Source: CAYNWK01 sp964400875
Lineage (GTDB): Bacteria > Chloroflexota > Anaerolineae > Anaerolineales > UBA4823
NCBI GenBank assembly: GCA_964400875.1
Contig: CAYNWK010000010.1
Coordinates: forward strand, 1 to 57,951
Length of the DNA stretch: 57,951 nucleotides
Direction of reading: 5' to 3'
The notes beneath the pieces were generated by a model. That model made no database searches. It saw only the letters and a list, made by a program, of their open reading frames with translations, and was not told where the DNA came from. The position numbers and the translations under genes were made by a program. Shown one piece after another: positions 26,917 to 35,198 of the stretch. Each line of letters opens with the position of its first letter. The first letter of the stretch is position 1.

Positions 26917-26986
26917 AAATAAAACCTTACTGGCGTGGGAGTGGCAGCAGCCCGAAGACCACCGGTTTTTCCCCAGTAATTAAACG

Positions 26987-27023
26987 TGGGGTTTTGCAGC
27001 GGTTGATCCGCTGCAAAACCCCA
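26987..27023 (-). terminator. Perfect 16-bp-stem terminator of clpC
   Basis: TGGGGTTTTGCAGCGG (26987-27002) pairs exactly with 27008-27023 over a 5-base loop. It lies 30 bases beyond the clpC stop, between clpC and radA. On the minus strand the flank after the hairpin is TTTAATTAC, a modest T-run. Confidence 0.75.
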
Positions 27024-27053
27024 GTATAAATCACATTCGTAGCCCTCGGTCGA

Positions 27054-29576
27054 TCAGCTGGCGGCGACGGCCTCCGCTTCGGCTTCATCCGGGCTGTTCT
27101 CGTCGTGCTCGCCATCTTTGGCGGCCTCGCCATCACGCAGCAGCTTGATCTCTTCGTCAGCGACGGAAACCAAGACGGTATCGCCGTCCGCGAAATCACC
27201 GGCCAAAAGCTGGTCGGAGAGGGCGTCTTCGATCTTTTGCTGGATGACCCGCTTCAAGGGGCGGGCGCCCATCTCCGGATCGTAGCCTTCAGAGGCAAGC
27301 AGCTCGAGCGCTTCCGGCGTCGAGCGCAGCACGATCTCGTGATCCTCCAGCCGGCGAGCCACCTTCTGCAGCTCCAGCTCGACGATCTGCTTGATGTCTT
27401 CCTGGTTGAGCGAGCGGAAGACGACAACCGAGTCAACCCGGTTGATGAATTCGGGGCGGAAGACGCGCTTGAGCGAGTCCATCAGCTTCTTGCGCATCTC
27501 TTGATAGGCCAGCTTCTCTTCTAAATCCTCGTCGCGCTGCAGTTCGAACCCTAAGGAGGTCTGGCGTTTGATCATTTCCGCGCCCACGTTGGAAGTCATC
27601 ACGATCAGGGCGTTACGGAAATCGACCGTGCGGCCGCGCGCGTCGGAGAGGTGCCCTTCCTCCATGATCTGCAAGAGCATGTTGTGGGCTTCGGGGTGCG
27701 CCTTTTCGACCTCGTCGAAAACCACGATAGAGTACGGGCGGCGGCGCAGCGCTTCGGTCAGCTGCCCGGCTTCTTCATATCCTACATAGCCTGGTGGGGC
27801 ACCGACCAACCGACTGACGGAGTGGCGCTCCATGAACTCGGACATATCCAGCTGCACCAGGGCGTCCTCGCTGCCGAAAAGGAAGCTCGCCAGGGCCTTG
27901 GTCAGCTCGGTCTTGCCCACGCCGGTGGGCCCCAGGAAGATGAAGGAGCCAATCGGGCGGCGGGGGTCCTTCAAGCCGGCGCGCGCCCGGCGCACCGCCT
28001 TGGAGATGGCTTCGATAGCCTCGTTCTGGCCGATGATGTGCTTGCGCAGCTCATCTTCCATCTGGAGCAGCCGCTCGGATTCCTCCTGGGCGATCTGCAT
28101 GACCGGCACGCCGGTCCACATAGAAACGACTTCGGCGATGTCGTCGGCGCTGACAACCGGGCTGTTGGCCCGATCCCAGCCGCCGCGCAGGCGGTCCAGC
28201 TGGCGCTCCAGGCCTTCCTGGCGTTCGAGGATCTCTTGAGCATCTTCATAACGCCCATCTTCGATCGCCATGGCGTGGTTCTGGCGGATCTCGCGCAGCT
28301 GTTTAATCAGGTCTTTGGCGGTCTTCGCCGCCGGGCTCTTGTACATGCGCACCCGGGAGGAAGACTCGTCGATCAGGTCGATAGCCTTATCCGGCAAGAA
28401 GCGCTCGGTGACGTAGCGCGCCGACAAATGGGCGGCTGCGTCGAGGGCATCGTCCGAGATGGTCAAGCGGTGGTGCTCCTCGTAAGCGGAGCGCACGCCG
28501 CGCAGGATGTCGATGGTTTCATCCACGCTGGGTTCTTCGACGATGATCGGCTGGAAGCGGCGCTCCAGGGCGGCATCGCTCTCGATGTGCTTGCGATACT
28601 CGTCCATGGTCGTAGCGCCGATCACCTGCAGCTCGCCGCGGGACAAGGCCGGCTTCAAGATGTTGGCCGCGTCCACGGAGGAGCCGGCTGCGCCGGCGCC
28701 TACGAGCATATGAACCTCGTCGATGAACAGGATGGCTTTGGAGGCTTTGAGCTCGTCGATGACGCGCTTGAGGCGCTCCTCGAACTGGCCGCGGTACATG
28801 GTGCCTGCAACCAGCGAGCCGACGTCCAGCTGCAGCACGCGCTTATCCAACAGCGGGGCAGGGACATCGCCTTCGATGATGCGCTGGGCGAGGCCTTCGA
28901 CGATGGCGGTTTTGCCCACACCCGGTTCCCCAATCAGGGCCGGGTTATTCTTGGTTCGGCGGGCCAGAATCTGAATGACGCGCTCGATCTCCATCTGCCG
29001 GCCGATCACCGGGTCGAGCTTGTCTTCTTCCGCCAAACCGGTCAAATCTACGGCAAGTTGATCAACCATAGGCGTTTTCGGTTTTTGCTTTTCCGATTGA
29101 GCTGTCCGGCGCGAGCCGGAGGTCCGGCGAGAAGCGCTGCTCTCTTGCAGCACCCGGCGGATCTGGCGGCGGATCTGTTCGGGGCTGACGCCCAGCCTTT
29201 CCAATACGTCCAGGGCGACGCCCTCCCCGTAGCGGATCAGGCCTAACAGCAGATGTTCCGTTCCGATATAGTGGTGCCCCATGCGCCGAGCTTCTTCCAC
29301 GGCGTACTCGAGGACTTGCTGGGTGCCGGGGGAAAGGTCGAGTTTGCCTCCCCGGTAAGAGCCAGTGCCGGTCAACCGCTCGACGATCTCTTGCACGCGC
29401 TCGGCTTCCAGGCCCAGCTCGCGCAGCACGCGTCCGGCGACACCACCTTCTTCTCTGATTAAACCCATCAGAAGGTGTTCGGTTCCGATGTAATTGTGGC
29501 GCATGCGTTCGGCTTCTTGATGAGCCAGACTGAGCACTCTGCGCGCCCGTTGGGTGAATCGCTCCATGCTAGACAA
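27054..29576 (-). CDS. clpC: ATP-dependent Clp protease ATP-binding subunit ClpC
   Basis: An AAA+ unfoldase that feeds proteins to ClpP and serves as a stress chaperone. In order: an N-terminal double Clp repeat (FTQRARRVLSLAHQEAERMRHNYIGTEHLL and its second copy), a first AAA domain with GEPGVGKTAIVEG, a ClpC-type middle helical domain (about residues 400-460), a second AAA domain with GPTGVGKTELTKA, and an acidic tail. The length of 840 residues is normal. TTG 29576 is chosen because AGGAGG lies six bases upstream; an ATG three codons later would leave a 15-base gap. No CtsR box (GGTCAAA repeats) is seen before it. Confidence 0.93.
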   Translation of the reverse strand: MSSMERFTQRARRVLSLAHQEAERMRHNYIGTEHLLMGLIREEGGVAGRVLRELGLEAERVQEIVERLTGTGSYRGGKLDLSPGTQQVLEYAVEEARRMGHHYIGTEHLLLGLIRYGEGVALDVLERLGVSPEQIRRQIRRVLQESSASRRTSGSRRTAQSEKQKPKTPMVDQLAVDLTGLAEEDKLDPVIGRQMEIERVIQILARRTKNNPALIGEPGVGKTAIVEGLAQRIIEGDVPAPLLDKRVLQLDVGSLVAGTMYRGQFEERLKRVIDELKASKAILFIDEVHMLVGAGAAGSSVDAANILKPALSRGELQVIGATTMDEYRKHIESDAALERRFQPIIVEEPSVDETIDILRGVRSAYEEHHRLTISDDALDAAAHLSARYVTERFLPDKAIDLIDESSSRVRMYKSPAAKTAKDLIKQLREIRQNHAMAIEDGRYEDAQEILERQEGLERQLDRLRGGWDRANSPVVSADDIAEVVSMWTGVPVMQIAQEESERLLQMEDELRKHIIGQNEAIEAISKAVRRARAGLKDPRRPIGSFIFLGPTGVGKTELTKALASFLFGSEDALVQLDMSEFMERHSVSRLVGAPPGYVGYEEAGQLTEALRRRPYSIVVFDEVEKAHPEAHNMLLQIMEEGHLSDARGRTVDFRNALIVMTSNVGAEMIKRQTSLGFELQRDEDLEEKLAYQEMRKKLMDSLKRVFRPEFINRVDSVVVFRSLNQEDIKQIVELELQKVARRLEDHEIVLRSTPEALELLASEGYDPEMGARPLKRVIQQKIEDALSDQLLAGDFADGDTVLVSVADEEIKLLRDGEAAKDGEHDENSPDEAEAEAVAAS

Positions 29577-29702
29577 AGCATACCTCCTACAATTCCACTA
29601 CGAAGCCTGCGATTGTTATGCGCAGGCGATTGCGGTGATCCCCGCAATGGAGCGGTGGTGGTTGATATTCTGAGACTTTTAGTCCAATTGGATTCTACCA
29701 GA

Positions 29703-29731
29703 GTTTATCTCGCGCGCGACCCGTTTGCAAC
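29703..29731 (-). promoter_or_regulatory. Candidate clpC promoter
   Basis: On the minus strand TTGCAA (29726-29731), a 17-base spacer and TAAACT (29703-29708). It implies a leader of about 120 bases before clpC. Hexamers are moderate, so the call is tentative. The rest of the 29577-29787 gap shows no gene. Confidence 0.4.
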
Positions 29732-29787
29732 CTACATAAGGGTGAGTTAATAAAACTCTTAGATAAGTAACCCCCGTTAAAAGAATA

Positions 29788-29810
29788 AAGCGCACCGCAA
29801 AGGTGCGCTT
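29788..29810 (-). terminator. Intrinsic terminator of rpsA
   Basis: AAGCGCACC (29788-29796) pairs with GGTGCGCTT (29802-29810) over a 5-base loop. On the minus strand it is followed by TATTCTTTT. It lies 13 bases beyond the stop of the S1 gene. Confidence 0.75.
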
Positions 29811-29822
29811 GAATTGACAAAA

Positions 29823-31403
29823 TCAGGCTTCCTGGTCAGGTTCTGCGGGTTCAGCCTGCATCTCGAGCACTTCTTCCGGTTCCGTTTCCGGCTGATTCTC
29901 AGGCTCAGATTCGGCTTCCTNNNNNNNNNNNNNNNNNNNNNNNNNNNNNNNNNNNNNNNNNNNNNNNNNNNNNNNNNNNNNNNNNNNNNNNNNNNNNNNN
30001 NNNNNNNNNNNNNNNNNNNNTTCTACTTCCACGTCCTCAGAGGACTCTTCGGCTTCGTCCTCGACTGTAACTTCTACTTCCACCTCTTCAGCGTCTTCCA
30101 CGGCTTCCACAGCTTCAACCGCAGCCTCGACGGTATCGGCTACCTCTACCGGTTCTTCACCCTCTTCTTCCAATTCATCCGTCTCTTCGACCATCTCAGC
30201 CAGGGTATTCTTCCAGTCCAGGTCGGCGTAAGCGGGGGAATCGACCTTGCGCAGGCTCAAACCAATGCGGTGGCGCTCAGGTTCGATCTTGATCACCCGC
30301 AGGGTCACCTCGTCGCCTTCATGGACGACCTCTTTGGGGTGCCCGACGCGCTGTTCGCTGAGCTCGGAGATGTGGATCAGGCCTTCCAGGTCCTCATCCA
30401 GCTTGGCAAAAGCGCCGAATTTGGTCAGGTGGGTGATGATCCCCTCGACCAGCTGGCCTTCATGCAGGCTTTCGATCTTGCGGGACCAGGGATCGGGCAA
30501 CAACTGGCGGATGGAAAGGCCAATGCGCTTACGTTCGTGGTCAACGCTGATCACCTTGACGTCTACTTCCTCCCCAACTTTGAGCACATCCTTGGGATGA
30601 TCGACATGCTCCCAGGAGATCTCGGAGAGGTGGACCAACCCATCGGCGCCCTCGATGTTGACGAACGCGCCGAAATCGGCCAGGCTGGTGACCCGCCCTG
30701 TGCGCACATCGCCTTCTTCCAGCTCGTCGAGCAGGCGTTCCTTGAGGGTATCGCGGGTCTCTTTGAGGGCGGCGCGCTCGGAAAGAATCAACCGGCGGCG
30801 TTCCCGATCAACCTCAATCACCCGTACAGAGATCGGCTCTTCGACCATCTCTCCCCAGCGCTGTTCCGGGGTGCTGCCCGTAGCGTCCATGCGGCGCAGC
30901 ACGCTAACCTGCGAAGCGGGTACAAAACCGCGCAGGTGACCCAGAGGCACCAGCAAGCCGCCTTTGTTGTAGCCGCTGATATGCCCTTCGTAAATCTCGT
31001 TCGATTCGAGGAGTTCTTCAGCCTGCTGCCAGTCCTTCTCCTCTAAAGAGCGCAAATACGAAAGCTGGACGTTCCCGTGGGAGTCTTCCGGGTTAACCAC
31101 AAAAACCGTGATCGGCGAGCCTTCCTGGAAGCGCTCGCGCTCTTCGGCGCTGAGCTGATCTAACTCGCGGGCGGGGATGACACCTTCCGATTTTGTGCCA
31201 ATGCTGACGAGAACTTCGTTTTCTCCGATGCTTGCGATAACCCCCTGGCGAATTTCACCCTGTTTAGGAAAATCCAGACCCAGGCCTTCCTCTTCCAACA
31301 ACGCTTCCATAGAAGCCTGGTTTTCGATGACTGGGCTTTCTGCAACTGGTTGATTTTCCTCGGGCACTGCCTCCTGTCCTAACAGGGCATCATTCTGAGC
31401 CAT
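29823..31403 (-). CDS. rpsA: 30S ribosomal protein S1 (gap in sequence)
   Basis: A translation-initiation and mRNA-binding protein. Four S1 domains are visible between residues about 45 and 400; clear copies are GRVTSLADFGAFVNIEGADGLVHLSEISW and GIITHLTKFGAFAKLDEDLEGLIHISEL. The N-terminal 40 residues are an acidic tail (about residues 1-40). After the last domain the protein turns into a Glu/Val/Ala-rich acidic repeat (TVEAAVEAVEAVEDAEEV) broken by 100 N bases, then resumes with EPENQPETEPEE. The 100-N length is a convention, so the true repeat length is unknown. ATG 31403 is the start; a good promoter precedes it. Four domains is fewer than the six of Escherichia coli but common in other phyla. 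Confidence 0.9.
   Translation of the reverse strand: MAQNDALLGQEAVPEENQPVAESPVIENQASMEALLEEEGLGLDFPKQGEIRQGVIASIGENEVLVSIGTKSEGVIPARELDQLSAEERERFQEGSPITVFVVNPEDSHGNVQLSYLRSLEEKDWQQAEELLESNEIYEGHISGYNKGGLLVPLGHLRGFVPASQVSVLRRMDATGSTPEQRWGEMVEEPISVRVIEVDRERRRLILSERAALKETRDTLKERLLDELEEGDVRTGRVTSLADFGAFVNIEGADGLVHLSEISWEHVDHPKDVLKVGEEVDVKVISVDHERKRIGLSIRQLLPDPWSRKIESLHEGQLVEGIITHLTKFGAFAKLDEDLEGLIHISELSEQRVGHPKEVVHEGDEVTLRVIKIEPERHRIGLSLRKVDSPAYADLDWKNTLAEMVEETDELEEEGEEPVEVADTVEAAVEAVEAVEDAEEVEVEVTVEDEAEESSEDVEVEXXXXXXXXXXXXXXXXXXXXXXXXXXXXXXXXXXEAESEPENQPETEPEEVLEMQAEPAEPDQEA
29921..30020. other. Scaffold gap (100 N) inside the acidic tail of rpsA
   Basis: One hundred N bases. Flanks encode the same acidic low-complexity tail on both sides, so assembly probably broke on a repetitive coding stretch. 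Real length unknown. Confidence 0.98.
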
Positions 31404-31439
31404 ATGACAACATACTCCGTTGGATAAAAGTTGGCATAC

Positions 31440-31468
31440 ATTATAAAGGGTAAAACACAAGTTGGCAA
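31440..31468 (-). promoter_or_regulatory. rpsA promoter
   Basis: On the minus strand TTGCCA (31463-31468), a 17-base spacer and TATAAT (31440-31445), about 37 bases before the rpsA ATG. It is back to back with the plus-strand promoter at 31472-31500; the two share only the few bases between them. Confidence 0.8.
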
Positions 31469-31471
31469 CCT

Positions 31472-31500
31472 TTGTGATAAGATTCTCCCTCGGTTATAAT
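31472..31500 (+). promoter_or_regulatory. Promoter of the ChlI/ChlD locus
   Basis: TTGTGA (31472-31477), 17-base spacer, TATAAT (31495-31500), twenty bases before the ATG. The palindrome AAGAGG-T-CCTCTT at 31507-31519 overlaps the start site and Shine-Dalgarno (AAGAGG) and could sequester it. Confidence 0.75.
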
Positions 31501-31520
31501 CAGGTTAAGAGGTCCTCTTA

Positions 31521-32633
31521 ATGCCACCGATTTATCCTTTCACAGCCATCGTCGGCCAGGAACGCATGAAGCGCGCCCTGGTCCTGAACGCCGTGGCCCC
31601 AAAGATAGGTGGGGTATTGATTCGCGGCGAGCGCGGCACAGCCAAATCCACCGCGGCGCGCGCCCTGGCTGCCTTGCTGCCCCAGGTAAAAGTAGTCAAG
31701 GACTGCCGCTTCGGCTGCGACCCTGACCGGCCCAACACCTGGTGCACCGAATGCCGGGAACGAGCGAGGGTCGAGAATCCTCTGCCGGTCGAACTGCGCC
31801 CGACTTCCTTCGTCAACCTGCCGGTCTCAGCCACGGAAGACCGGGTGGTTGGCACCCTGGACATCGAGAAAGCCATCCAGAAAGGCGAGCGCCATTTCGA
31901 GGCCGGTGTGCTGGCCGCGGCCAACCGGGGCCTGCTGTACATCGACGAAGTCAACCTGCTCGATGACCACGTGGTAGACCTGCTGCTGGATTCGGCCGCC
32001 ATGGGGATGAACATCGTCGAACGGGAGGGCATCTCCTTTTCCCATCCAGCCCGCTTCATCCTGGTCGGCACGATGAACCCGGAAGAGGGCGACCTGCGCC
32101 CGCAGCTGCTCGACCGCTTCGCCCTGTCCGTGGAGATCCGCGGCCTGCAAGAGGCGCGCGAGCGCGTGCTGATCATGGAGCGCAACCTGGCCTTCGAAGC
32201 CGACGCCGACGGGTTCCGCCAGCAGTGGTTGTCCAAGGAAGAAGAGCTCTCCCGCCAGATCGAACAGGCCCGTAAAATTTTAGAAGACGTTACCTACACC
32301 AGCCGAGACCTGCTGTCCATCGCAGCGCTGACGGCTTCACTGCGGGTGGACGGACACCGCGCCGACCTGGTGATCTTGAAAACAGCCCGGGCGCACGCCG
32401 CCTTCGAAGGACGCAGCGCGGTCAACGACCGGGATATCGCCCTGGCTGCCGAGCTGGCGCTGCCCCACCGCATCCGCCGGGGGCCCTTCCAGCAAGCCGA
32501 GATGAGCATGGAAGAGCTGCAGGAACGCATCGAACAGCTGCACGAAGGCACCGCTGCGTCCAGCGGCGAGCCGGAGCCGACCCCCAACGAACGAGAGACC
32601 AGCCAAAAAAAAAAGGCGCCAGCCAGGAGATAA
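31521..32633 (+). CDS. Magnesium/cobalt-chelatase ATPase subunit (ChlI/BchI-like)
   Basis: A 370-residue AAA+ ATPase of the metal-chelatase class, which powers insertion of magnesium into protoporphyrin or cobalt into a corrin. Walker A is LIRGERGTAKST and Walker B is LLYIDEVNLLDDHVVD; the chelatase-specific PLPVELRPTSFVNLPVSATEDRVVGTLDIEKAI and VGTMNPEEGDLRPQLLDRFAL motifs are present. The C terminus (TSQKKKAPARR) is read from an A10 run at which the frame ends; the neighbouring frame continues straight into a linker and VWA domain. It is therefore either the short product of one frameshifted ChlI-ChlD gene or a broken gene. The substrate metal is not decided here; no cobN or bchH is in the window. 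Confidence 0.85.
   Translation: MPPIYPFTAIVGQERMKRALVLNAVAPKIGGVLIRGERGTAKSTAARALAALLPQVKVVKDCRFGCDPDRPNTWCTECRERARVENPLPVELRPTSFVNLPVSATEDRVVGTLDIEKAIQKGERHFEAGVLAAANRGLLYIDEVNLLDDHVVDLLLDSAAMGMNIVEREGISFSHPARFILVGTMNPEEGDLRPQLLDRFALSVEIRGLQEARERVLIMERNLAFEADADGFRQQWLSKEEELSRQIEQARKILEDVTYTSRDLLSIAALTASLRVDGHRADLVILKTARAHAAFEGRSAVNDRDIALAAELALPHRIRRGPFQQAEMSMEELQERIEQLHEGTAASSGEPEPTPNERETSQKKKAPARR
32609..32615 (+). other. Candidate -1 frameshift site (A-AAA-AAG) in the chelatase gene
   Basis: The upstream ATPase frame reads CAA AAA AAA AAG, so the heptamer A-AAA-AAG is in phase, as in the dnaX site. A -1 slip there continues KKKGASQEISEVEDSNQG and reaches the VWA domain without a stop; the zero frame stops 6 codons later. 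The fused product would be about 682 residues, the usual length of ChlI-ChlD type chelatase subunits. GAGAG lies 12 bases upstream and could act as a stimulatory Shine-Dalgarno; a GGCGCC palindrome follows. Confidence 0.65.
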
Positions 32634-32662
32634 GCGAGGTCGAGGACTCTAACCAGGGTCCT

Positions 32663-33568
32663 TTGGAACCCGCCCCACAGAACGTCTTTGATTCCGGTTC
32701 GGCCAACTGGTGGGAAGGGGGTGAAAAGGTCAAACCAGGGCAGACCTTCGCCCCACGCAAGCTGGACACCCCCATCGACCGCATGTCCCGCAAGAAGAGC
32801 GGGCGCCGCTCGCGCTCACGCACCGAACGCAAGCGCGGGCGCTACATCCAGGCGCGCCCGGCGAACGGCAAGACCCGCGACCTGGCCTTCGACGCCACCC
32901 TGCGCGCGGCAGCCCCCTACCAAAAACAGCGCCACGACCTGCGCAAACGGGTAGCCTTCGCCATCCGCCCCAGCGATATCCAAGAAAAAGTCCGCGTCAA
33001 GCGCACCGCCAACCTGGTGCTCTTCGTGGTGGACGCCTCGTGGTCGATGGCGGTGGCCGAGCGCATGTCCGCCACCAAAGGGGCAATCCTCTCGCTGCTG
33101 ACCGACGCCTACCAACGGCGCGACCGCGTCGGCCTGATCGTCTTTCAAAAAGACCGGGCCACGATGGTGCTGCCGCCGACCAACTCGGTACAGCTGGCCC
33201 GCCGCGCCCTGGCAGACATCCCCGTGGGCGGTAAAACGCCCCTCTCCGCCGGCCTGAACCTGGCCTACCGGACCATCCAGCGCGAGACCACCCTGCACCC
33301 GGACGTGCTGCCGCTGCTGATCTTGCTCACCGACGGGGCCGGAAACGTCTCGGTCAGCAGTTTATCGCCCCAGGAGGAAGCCCGGCGGATCGCCAAGCTG
33401 ATCGCCTACGAGGAGATCCGCTGCGTGGTGATCAACATGGAACACGCCGCCTTCGACCAGGGCCTGGCGCAAGATTTGGCCGACAACCTGGAAGCGCCCT
33501 GCTTCACCCTCAACGAGCTGAAAGCCGAAAACTTATACCTGGCAGTGCGCGAAGAAATGGGTGGGTAA
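32663..33568 (+). CDS. ChlD-type VWA domain, C-terminal half of the chelatase subunit
   Basis: A VWA (von Willebrand A) domain of the chelatase D-subunit kind, preceded by the Arg/Ser-rich linker GRRSRSRTERKRGRY. MIDAS metal-site residues are visible as DASWS, the threonine in GGKTPLSAGL and LTDGAGN. The frame is open well before 32663 (back past the A10 run), and neither TTG 32663 nor ATG 32783 has a Shine-Dalgarno. An independent start is therefore poorly supported; it is more likely made by frameshifting from the ATPase part. In ChlD/BchD proteins this domain couples the ATPase ring to the catalytic subunit. Its stop touches the next gene (TAAATG). Confidence 0.8.
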   Translation: MEPAPQNVFDSGSANWWEGGEKVKPGQTFAPRKLDTPIDRMSRKKSGRRSRSRTERKRGRYIQARPANGKTRDLAFDATLRAAAPYQKQRHDLRKRVAFAIRPSDIQEKVRVKRTANLVLFVVDASWSMAVAERMSATKGAILSLLTDAYQRRDRVGLIVFQKDRATMVLPPTNSVQLARRALADIPVGGKTPLSAGLNLAYRTIQRETTLHPDVLPLLILLTDGAGNVSVSSLSPQEEARRIAKLIAYEEIRCVVINMEHAAFDQGLAQDLADNLEAPCFTLNELKAENLYLAVREEMGG

Positions 33569-35197
33569 ATGCAACCCTCCGCGCCCAACCCCGATAAAGA
33601 TATCGACCTCCAACCCGCCCTGAACCGGTTGGACGAATTCGTCGCCCAGCAGATGCAAGCCGAGCGCACGCCGGGGCTGGCGCTGGCGCTGACCGATCGC
33701 CGGCGCACCCTGGCCACGCGCGCCTACGGCTACGCCGACCTGGGCACAGGCAGCCCGGTGACCGTCGATACGCTGTTCGAAATCGGCTCCATCGGAAAGT
33801 CCTTCACCGCCATCGTGTGCATGCAGCTGGTCGAAGAAGGCCTGCTGGATCTGCACGCTCCTTTACGCAGTTTCCTGCCCTGGTTCCAGGTGGGATCGGA
33901 AGACGACCCCATCACCCTGCACCACATGCTCAGCCATACCGCCGGGATCGTCAACGGGATGGACTTCACCGGTGAGCCGCGCTTCGAAGCCCTGGCGCTC
34001 AACGAAACCGCAACCTGCCCGCCGGGCGCACTCTTCCATTACTCCAACGCCGGTTACAAGACGCTGGGCGTGCTGCTGGAAGACCTCCTGAAGCAGCCTT
34101 ACGCCGAGATCGTGGCCAGCCGGGTGCTCGAGCCGCTGGAGATGAGCGCCACCCGGGGGAGCATCCGCTATGCCGACCGCCCGAAGATGGCGGTTGGCTA
34201 CGAACCCTGGTACGACGACCGTCCCGACCACCCCAGCCGACCGCTGGTGCCAGCTCCCTGGCTGGAGACCAACACCGCCGACGGATGCCTGGTCTCCACG
34301 GCGCAGGACATGGCCGGGTACCTGCGGGTATGGCTCAACGGCGGCCACCCGGGGGTGCTCTCCGAGGCCAGCTACCAACACATGGCGCAGCCGGTGATCG
34401 CCGCCTACGACGAGCACCAGTACGGCTACGGGCTGATCCTGAGCGAGTTCGACGGCTTCCACCACCTGGCCCACGGCGGCGGCATGGTCGGCTACCAGGC
34501 GATGATGCTGAACGACATCGACAACGGCCTTGGCGCCATCGTCCTGGTCAATGCGCCGACCAACACGCTGGCGGTCGCCCAGTTCGCCCTGAAATGCTTG
34601 CGCGGCCTTCATTTGGAAGATGAACTGCCCTCCCTGCCCCCCAGCACCGATCCCACGCGCGTCGAGGACGCCGCCCGGTACGCAGGCGTTTACCGCGCCG
34701 GCGAGCGCAAGCTGGTCTTAGACGCCGACGGCGAACGCCTGACGCTAGATTACGCGGGCCAGCGTCTCGGCCTGGAACAGCGCGGAGCGGACCGCTTCTT
34801 CGTCCCCCACGCCGAGTTCAAGCGCTTCTTGCTGGGATTCGAGTTCAGTGAAACCGGCGAACCCCTCGCCGCCATGCACGGCGGGGAGCGCTACGCCAAC
34901 GAGGAACTCCCGGAACCGGTTGACCCCGAAAGGCCAGATTGGGCTGCTTTTACCGGGCATTACCGCGCTCACAACCCCTGGTACTCCAACTTTCGCGTCG
35001 TGCAGCGGGCGGGGGCGCTGGTGCTGATCTGGCCCTCAGGAGAGGAAGAACCGCTGACACCACTGGAAGACGGGTCCTTCCGAGTAGGGGAAGAGCCGCT
35101 ATCGCCGGAACGCCTGCGCCTCGACACGTTGATGAACGGAGAGGCCCTGCGAGCCAACCTATCCGGCGGGGATTACTACCGGACTTTTACGCCATAA
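33569..35197 (+). CDS. Class C beta-lactamase-fold serine hydrolase
   Basis: A 542-residue penicillin-binding/beta-lactamase fold enzyme, without a visible signal peptide and so probably cytosolic. Motifs in order: SxxK as SIGK (about residue 74), with the context TLFEIGSIGKSFTA; YxN as YSN in FHYSNAGYK; and the third box HGGG in HLAHGGGMVGYQ. A long C-terminal extension (about residues 370-542) of lipocalin-like beta-strands is typical of esterase/D-aminopeptidase members. The ATG follows the VWA stop directly, and the next aminotransferase begins one base after its end. Antibiotic resistance is not implied; an esterase or peptide hydrolase is more likely. Confidence 0.88.
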   Translation: MQPSAPNPDKDIDLQPALNRLDEFVAQQMQAERTPGLALALTDRRRTLATRAYGYADLGTGSPVTVDTLFEIGSIGKSFTAIVCMQLVEEGLLDLHAPLRSFLPWFQVGSEDDPITLHHMLSHTAGIVNGMDFTGEPRFEALALNETATCPPGALFHYSNAGYKTLGVLLEDLLKQPYAEIVASRVLEPLEMSATRGSIRYADRPKMAVGYEPWYDDRPDHPSRPLVPAPWLETNTADGCLVSTAQDMAGYLRVWLNGGHPGVLSEASYQHMAQPVIAAYDEHQYGYGLILSEFDGFHHLAHGGGMVGYQAMMLNDIDNGLGAIVLVNAPTNTLAVAQFALKCLRGLHLEDELPSLPPSTDPTRVEDAARYAGVYRAGERKLVLDADGERLTLDYAGQRLGLEQRGADRFFVPHAEFKRFLLGFEFSETGEPLAAMHGGERYANEELPEPVDPERPDWAAFTGHYRAHNPWYSNFRVVQRAGALVLIWPSGEEEPLTPLEDGSFRVGEEPLSPERLRLDTLMNGEALRANLSGGDYYRTFTP

Positions 35198-35198
35198 C

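Noticed and set aside
27651..29246. 531-codon plus-strand frame opposite clpC
   Set aside because: High-GC antisense shadow of a clear ClpC gene.
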